Origin: Eutypa lata
Lineage: Eukaryota; Ascomycota; Sordariomycetes; Xylariales; Diatrypaceae
Assembly: GCA_022661535.1 (NCBI GenBank)
Contig: JAKULF010000012.1
Span: forward strand, 1,116,001-1,180,000
Direction of reading: 5' to 3'
Length of the DNA stretch: 64,000 bases
Position 1 is the first letter of the stretch. Each line of letters starts with the position of its first letter. The notes under the pieces are model-generated. The model searched no databases, was not told where the DNA came from, and was given only the letters and a program-made list of their open reading frames with translations. The position numbers and the translations under genes are program-made. Shown here piece by piece: positions 58,407 through 64,000 of the stretch.

Positions 58407-61400
58407 ATGGAGCAGCAGCAACAACCACAGCAGCAGCCTCAACAGCCGCAACAGCCTCCCCAGGCTGGAGGTGTTCCCGGCCCTACTGGTCGTCGTCTGC
58501 ACATCGCCCATCGCAGGAGCCCATCGGAACTTACACCTCTGATGAGTATGTTCCAGAATCCAGGCAGTATGTTGGTCCTTTTCTTGCTTTAAGTCTATTT
58601 CTATTGTTCTTACATTCGCATTGGCATTGGCATTTACATTGGCATTTGCGTTCGTATTTGCTCCTGCCAGTACTGCTGCCTCTGTTATTGCTTCTGCTTC
58701 TGATTCTGCTTCGGCTATTGCTATGATTATACCCACTGCTATCGAGTTGACGCTAACTATATGTCCTTCTCCAACCATCTAGTGGAACAACTTGCTATCC
58801 AACAGCAGATCGAGCTGCTACAGCAACAGCAGCAACAGATTCAAGCTACACACCAACAATATGTTAATATGGGTATGTTGCCTCCCGGGCAGCTTGGTGC
58901 TGGCGGCCAGTTCAATCCCTTGCAACCGACTATGCCCAATATGTCACCACAGCCGGGCTTCCAGTTCCCCAATCAGCTTCCACAGCAGCAAAATGTCCAA
59001 ATGGGTCCTCCTAGTCAGCCCATGTCACATCGCCGTAATCAGTCGGCACTGCCTAACATGGGCATGGGACCACCCCCAGCTCCTTCTAGCGGAGCTTCCG
59101 GGTCTACGTTCGGACAATTTGAAAATCCGTCCGCTGGCCACGGTCGTGAGAACGCCCCTCGGGGAGGGCGAGGTGGCGGCTCAGGAGGTGGTCACCAGCG
59201 CCGCCACTCATTGGCACTGGCTGATGCCAAAAAAGCAGCCGATATTGCCCAACAGAAGCGAACCACTTCGGGTTTCCAGTTCCCTGGACCCGGAGCTTCC
59301 GATAATGTAAGCGCCGAAGAACCGAAAGCTGCACCCGCCCCCGCCGATACCCCTATAGCACAGGGCTCCTCCAATCGAGGTGGGAGAGGCGGTGGTCATG
59401 GTCGCAGCCAGAGCATGGCTGCTGGTCCTGGTGGCCGGGGTGGTCGTGGCGGAGCGGCGGGTGAAGGAGGCCGTGGTCATGCCCGAACCTCGTCTCGCAA
59501 CTTCGAGGGTAACTGGCGCAACAACCCCCAACCTCACCACCAGGGCCAAGATCAGTCTGGGCAGGGTCAGCAAGGCTTCCAGCCGGGTCACCGAGCTCGC
59601 GGCTCCATCAACCAGTCTGTTTCCAACATCGGAGCCTTCCAATACCCTGGCCAACCCCAGCTCCTGCAGATTCCTGGTCAGATGCCCATGATGCAGATGT
59701 ATCCTGGTCAGCAGCTCAACCCCATGCAGCTGCAGCAGCTGCAAGCTCTCCAGGCTCAGATGAACGGCCAGCAGTTCGTTGGTCTTCAGGGCAGCCAACA
59801 CGCGCCTCAGCTTGGCGGCCAGCAATCACAGCAACAGCAGCGAAAGACGCTCTTTACTCCTTATCTTCCACAGGCAACTCTGCCCGCCCTTCTCGGGGAT
59901 GGCCAACTTGTCTCGGGTATCCTCCGTGTCAACAAGAAGAACCGTAGCGACGCTTATGTTACCACGGGGGATGGCGTTCTCGACGCCGACATCTTCATTT
60001 GTGGTAGCAAGGACCGTAACCGAGCTCTGGAAGGGGACTTGGTGGCGGTTGAGCTTCTCGATGTCGATGAAGTCTGGTCGCAGAAGCGAGAGAAGGAAGA
60101 GAAAAAGAAGCGAAAGGATATTACGGACACGCGGTCCGGATCCACTAATGGCAATGCCCCTTCGAACTCCGGCCATGGCGATGACGCCAACGCTGGCGAG
60201 GGAAGCATCCGCCGACGTGGTAGTCTCCGTCAGAGACCCACCCAAAAGAAGAATGATGATGTCGAGGTTGAAGGTCAAAGCCTTCTCCTTGTCGAAGAAG
60301 AAGAAATCAACGATGAATCCAAGCCCCTCTATGCTGGCCACGTTGTCGCAGTCGTTGAACGTGTTGCCGGCCAGATGTTCTCTGGTACGCTTGGCCTGCT
60401 ACGACCTAGTAGCCAAGCTACGAAGGAGAAGCAGGAGGCGGAGCGAGCTGCTAGGGATGGCGGTAGATCCCATGACAGCAAGCAACATGAGAAGCCAAAG
60501 ATCGTCTGGTTCAAGCCTACCGATAAGCGTGTACCTCTCATCGCTATTCCGACAGAACAAGCGCCGCGGGACTTCGTGGAGAAGCATCAAGACTATGCTG
60601 ACCGCATATTCGTTGCTTGCATTAAGCGTTGGCCCATTACTTCCCTACACCCCTTCGGCACTCTCGTCGAGCAACTTGGCAAGATGGGTGACTTGAAGGT
60701 CGAGACGGATGCTTTGCTGCGTGATAACAACTTTTCGTCTGATGAGTTCTCTGATGCTGTGTTGCGAAGTGTTGGTCTCCAAGACTGGTCTCTCGCCAAA
60801 GAGGAGGAGGCTGCTGTCAGTGCTCGTCGGGACTTCCGCAGCGAGAAGACCTTTACCTTGGATTTGGCGGGCACTGGTGAGCTCGGCAATGCGATTCACA
60901 TCAAGACCGAGGCCGACGGAAAGATTGAGGTCGGTATCCACGTGCCTGACGTCACTCACTTCGTCAAGCCTAACTCCCTCGTCGACCGTGAGGCGAAGAA
61001 ACGTGGCACAGCTGTTCATCTCGTGAACCGTGTCTGTGCTCTGCTACCTCCGAAGATCGCCTCGGAGGTTTGCGCGCTTACTCCTGATCAGGAGAGACTT
61101 ACCGTTAGTGTTGTCTTCCGTGTGAATCCACACACCGGAGCTGTGGCCGATGGCGACGCATGGGTTGGTAAGGGTATCATCAAGAGCGCCGCCAAGTTAT
61201 CCCTGACGGAGATCGACGATGCTCTTTCTAACGGAGATGGCTTCAAGCACGAGGCAGTCCAGCTTAAGGATGTTCAGATCCTCAATGCCATTACGCAGAA
61301 GTTCCGCGAAATCCGTCTTGCCGCTGAGGGACCCATTGCCCCTCTCCGACTCCTCCACCAGCTTGACGATGAGAACGTCCCGATCCAACATAACGTCTTC

Positions 61401-62741
61401 GACGTCACGGGCGGGATGGAGCTTGTTGAGGAGCTCCTACACAAGGCCAACGCACATGTCGCGCAGAAACTTGCCGAAGGTCTTCCTGAGAAGGCTGTAC
61501 TCCGACGGCAGGCTCCGCCTAATGCTCGTCGTCTACAAACGTTCGTCGAGCGTATGGGGGCACTCGGATACGACATTGACACGACTAGCAGTGGCACTCT
61601 TCAAAACAGTCTCTTCAAGATTGACGATGCTGATGTCCGCAAGGGTATGGAGACTCTACTGATCAAAAGCATGAACCGGGCTAAGTACTACGTCACTGGC
61701 AAGACCAACAAGCAACTTTGGCCGCATTACGCTCTGAACTTGCCCCTCTACACTCACTTTACTGGGCCGACCAGGCGCTATGCCGACATCCTTGTTCATC
61801 GACAGCTGGAAGCGGTGCTTTCTGACAAGCCTGAGTACAACGAGGATATTGAGAATCTTGTTAAGACTATCGAATCTTGTAACACCAAGAAGGAATCAGC
61901 ACAGAACGCTCAGGAGCAAAGCATTCACATTGAATCATGCAGAATCATGGACAAGAAGCGTCAAGAGGTCAACGGCGACTTAATCAGCGAGGGTATTGTG
62001 GGCTGTGTCTACGAGTCTGCATTCGATATCTTGATTCCCGAATGGGGCTTCGAGAAGAGGGTACACTGCGATCAGTTGCCACTCAAGAAAGCTGAGTTCA
62101 GAAAGGAGAAGAGGGTATTAGAACTATACTGGGAGAAGGGAGTACCTAGCTCCGCATACGTGCCTGAGGATGAACGCCCCAGGGCGGCCGCATCGCAGCG
62201 CGTCTCGAACGCCATGGCTGCAGCCCGACATGCTGAAGAGGTCGAGCGGGTCAAGAAGGAACGGGAGGAGGCAGCACGGAAACAGACCGAGACTGGTACG
62301 ATCTCCACGGATGATGTCGACGCCCTGTTTGACGATGATGATGACAACGCATCGGACATCACAGAGGCTATGGCTGGTGCGTCTCTAGCAGAGCGGCCTA
62401 CTCAGAGCGTTCCAGGTTCGCCAACTCGATCTACATCGAACGCGGGAGTCCTGCACCGTACTCGATCGGATTCCAAGGTTCAGGTACCTGCTACCGAAGC
62501 TGTGGAGACCCGGCTGACGAACAAGGAGAAGTATCTCAAGCTATTCTCCTTGAGAGAGGCTGGAGGTGACTACATCCAGGATGTCACCGAGATGACGAGG
62601 GTCCCTGTGATTCTTAAGACGGATCTCAGCAAGAGTCCACCGTAAGTAAACCCAACATGATATTTCTTAACTCTTGCAGATAGAAAGCTAACAGGAAGCA
62701 GTTGCTTGACTATCCGTTCGCTCAACCCATATGCGCTTTAA
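58407..62741 (+). CDS. SSD1: Translational regulator Ssd1 (RNB pseudo-nuclease)
   Basis: Exons 58407-58545, 58783-62641 and 62702-62741 give 1345 residues. The N-terminus is Gln/Pro-rich. RRLHIAHRRSPSELTPLM joins across intron 1 to MEQLAIQQQIELLQQQ, then a long Gly/Arg/Asn/Gln-rich disordered region. Cold-shock-type RNA-binding domains follow (FTPYLPQATLPALLGDGQLV; YAGHVVAVVERVAGQMFSGT), then the RNB domain over about 700-1090 (DLAGTGELGNAIHIKTE, VGIHVPDVTHFVKPNSLVDR, INKKYYV-like KSMNRAKYYVTGKT, HYALNLPLYTHFTGPTRRYA). Ssd1 binds specific mRNAs, many for cell-wall proteins, represses their translation and is controlled by the Cbk1/COT1 kinase; the Dis3-like nuclease Asp cluster is absent here, as in yeast. 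The last exon adds SPPCLTIRSLNPYAL, the conserved C-terminus; without that splice the frame ends at once at the donor TAA. Confidence 0.96.
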
Positions 62742-64000
62742 GGTTCTGCGAGAACAACTCCAAATGATGATCGTAATGAAGATGGATGTAGAGAAGAGGG
62801 GCAATGATGAATACTAGGAAGAGGGGAGGAGTAGCAAGGAAAGAAAAAGAAGAGTAGTAGATTGTTAGGCTGTTTCTTCGGCTATAAGTACGAGAGAATA
62901 TATCTGTTAACGCGTTGATACAACATATTGTCTAATTGGGCAGGCAGGTAACTAGACCTTGGTATGATATGTAGCCGCCAGGTCCCGGACAAGGAAATAC
63001 GAGACATGGGCTCCCACCAAATTACTATCTTAACGAGACTCTCCGTCTTATTCCTGCCGTGATCTAGATCCTTAAAACACTCTTCCCGAACTACTGCACA
63101 GGTACCTAGTTGCGAGAAGTTGGTTGGTAGCCTCCATCCGACCATTCCTTAACTAACCACGTGGGTTGACAGGGCTGGCAGGGGTAGCTTGTCTGTCTAC
63201 CTTACATATGTAGGTACTGTGATAGCCTAGATCTGGCCTGTGTGTGTGTGTGTGTGTGCGCGCGCGCGCGCGCGTATTCAGACAAAACAAGGCGTTGGAT
63301 ATAAACTATGCCGCAACAATGTAGCTACGTATACCTCTCGAGACACCGCCCAGGTGGAAAAGCGGCCGGTCATATCATACCCGGCATACAGAGATCGGAT
63401 GTGGATATATGTATGTTAAGGTAAGGATGAGGGGGATCTTGCACTCAAACGCTTACTATATACCTACGTATGTACGAGCTACTAAACATAAGCATCTCAG
63501 CATGAATTAAGGTTAGAAAGTCGAGAGAGACAGAGAGAGAGACCGGAGACTGGAGACTGGAGATTTGCTCTTCCGGAACTCTACCTACCCTTTGGGACTG
63601 TTTGATTGGTACTTTTAACGGAACCGTGTTTCTTTCTTTCGGGTTGTTTCTTTTCCTTTTATCTTTTTTTTTGCTCATTTCTTCTCTCTCTCTCTCTCTG
63701 TCTCTTCCGGTTAATTACCTCATACCGTACATATTGTAGATCCGAGTGGGAGGGGTCAGGGTAGGGTAGGGCAAGGGGGACTAAGTAGGGGTGTCTCAAA
63801 CAATTGATACCGGCTCGTTTTGAAACCGGGATCTTGGCAACGAGGTAAGGTAAAGATCGGGAAGGTAAGATAAAAAATTCCCATGCCGCTTCCAAGCTGA
63901 TAACTTTACAATGTAAGTGACCAGGCTGGCAGGTAAGTTAGGTGCTGTCGCTAATCTGTACTAATCTACGACAAGGTAGTTAATACCTAATCTATCTAAC
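62742..64000. other. Right-edge spacer downstream of SSD1
   Basis: SSD1 3' untranslated region followed by repeat-bearing sequence: a TG-CG compound array at 63239-63274 and CT units near 63685-63699. Open frames are short. No gene is supported. Confidence 0.55.
63239..63274. repeat. Compound (TG)n-(CG)n array
   Basis: About 20 bases of alternating TG pass directly into about 16 of alternating CG, a strong Z-DNA-type alternation. Confidence 0.92.

Overview
The window is nuclear DNA from a filamentous ascomycete (Pezizomycotina). The genes are split by short introns of about 50-90 nt with GTATGT/GTAAGT-type donors, CTAAC-like branch sites and CAG/TAG acceptors. Every recognisable product is a fungal housekeeping protein, including ERG2, GLE1, SSD1, the V-ATPase A subunit, PUS4 and CSL4. 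A Sordariomycete is my best guess from the protein sequences and the splice style; no order or genus can be fixed without a search.

Layout, left to right: MKT1 (+, 630-3024); a 2.9 kb spacer with a decayed retrotransposon integrase fragment (-, about 4019-4312); a DNMT1 replication-foci-domain protein (-, 5975-8734); tRNA pseudouridine synthase PUS4 (+, 9906-11614); a short Sec2-domain protein (-, 13953-14990); exosome subunit CSL4 (-, 16480-17196), divergent from sterol C-8 isomerase ERG2 (+, 17897-18745); a coding-like orphan island (-, about 21200-21770); an intron-containing tRNA-Leu(CAA) (-, 22201-22312); a fungal ATP-dependent DNA ligase with a C-terminal BRCT-like region (+, 22899-26281); a DUF4048-like coiled-coil protein (+, 28754-30814); V-ATPase catalytic subunit A (-, 32711-35194); an acid sphingomyelinase-like phosphodiesterase (-, 36810-39854); a CASTOR-like ACT-domain protein (-, 41582-42796 plus an unresolved first exon); a 6 kb stretch without genes; a METTL25/RRNAD1-type methyltransferase (-, 49405-51237), divergent from SNARE TLG1 (+, 51854-52850); mRNA export factor GLE1 (-, 53711-55394); and translational regulator SSD1 (+, 58407-62741).

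The genes form no operon or metabolic cluster. Several do share themes: RNA metabolism and translation control (MKT1, PUS4, CSL4, GLE1, SSD1, tRNA-Leu), endomembrane traffic and vacuole (Sec2-like, TLG1, V-ATPase A, sphingomyelinase-like), sterol synthesis (ERG2), genome maintenance or chromatin (ligase, RFD protein) and nutrient sensing (CASTOR-like). I see no secondary-metabolite cluster, CRISPR array, rRNA gene or intact transposon.

The spacers are long for a fungus and filled with microsatellites, above all a recurrent TACC/GGTA tetranucleotide family that appears in nearly every intergenic region. The most interesting items are the CASTOR-like arginine-sensor homologue, the methyltransferase-less replication-foci-domain protein, the third-type ATP ligase, an unexpected open frame upstream of V-ATPase A, and the orphan coding-like island near 21.5 kb. 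I found no convincing wholly new system.
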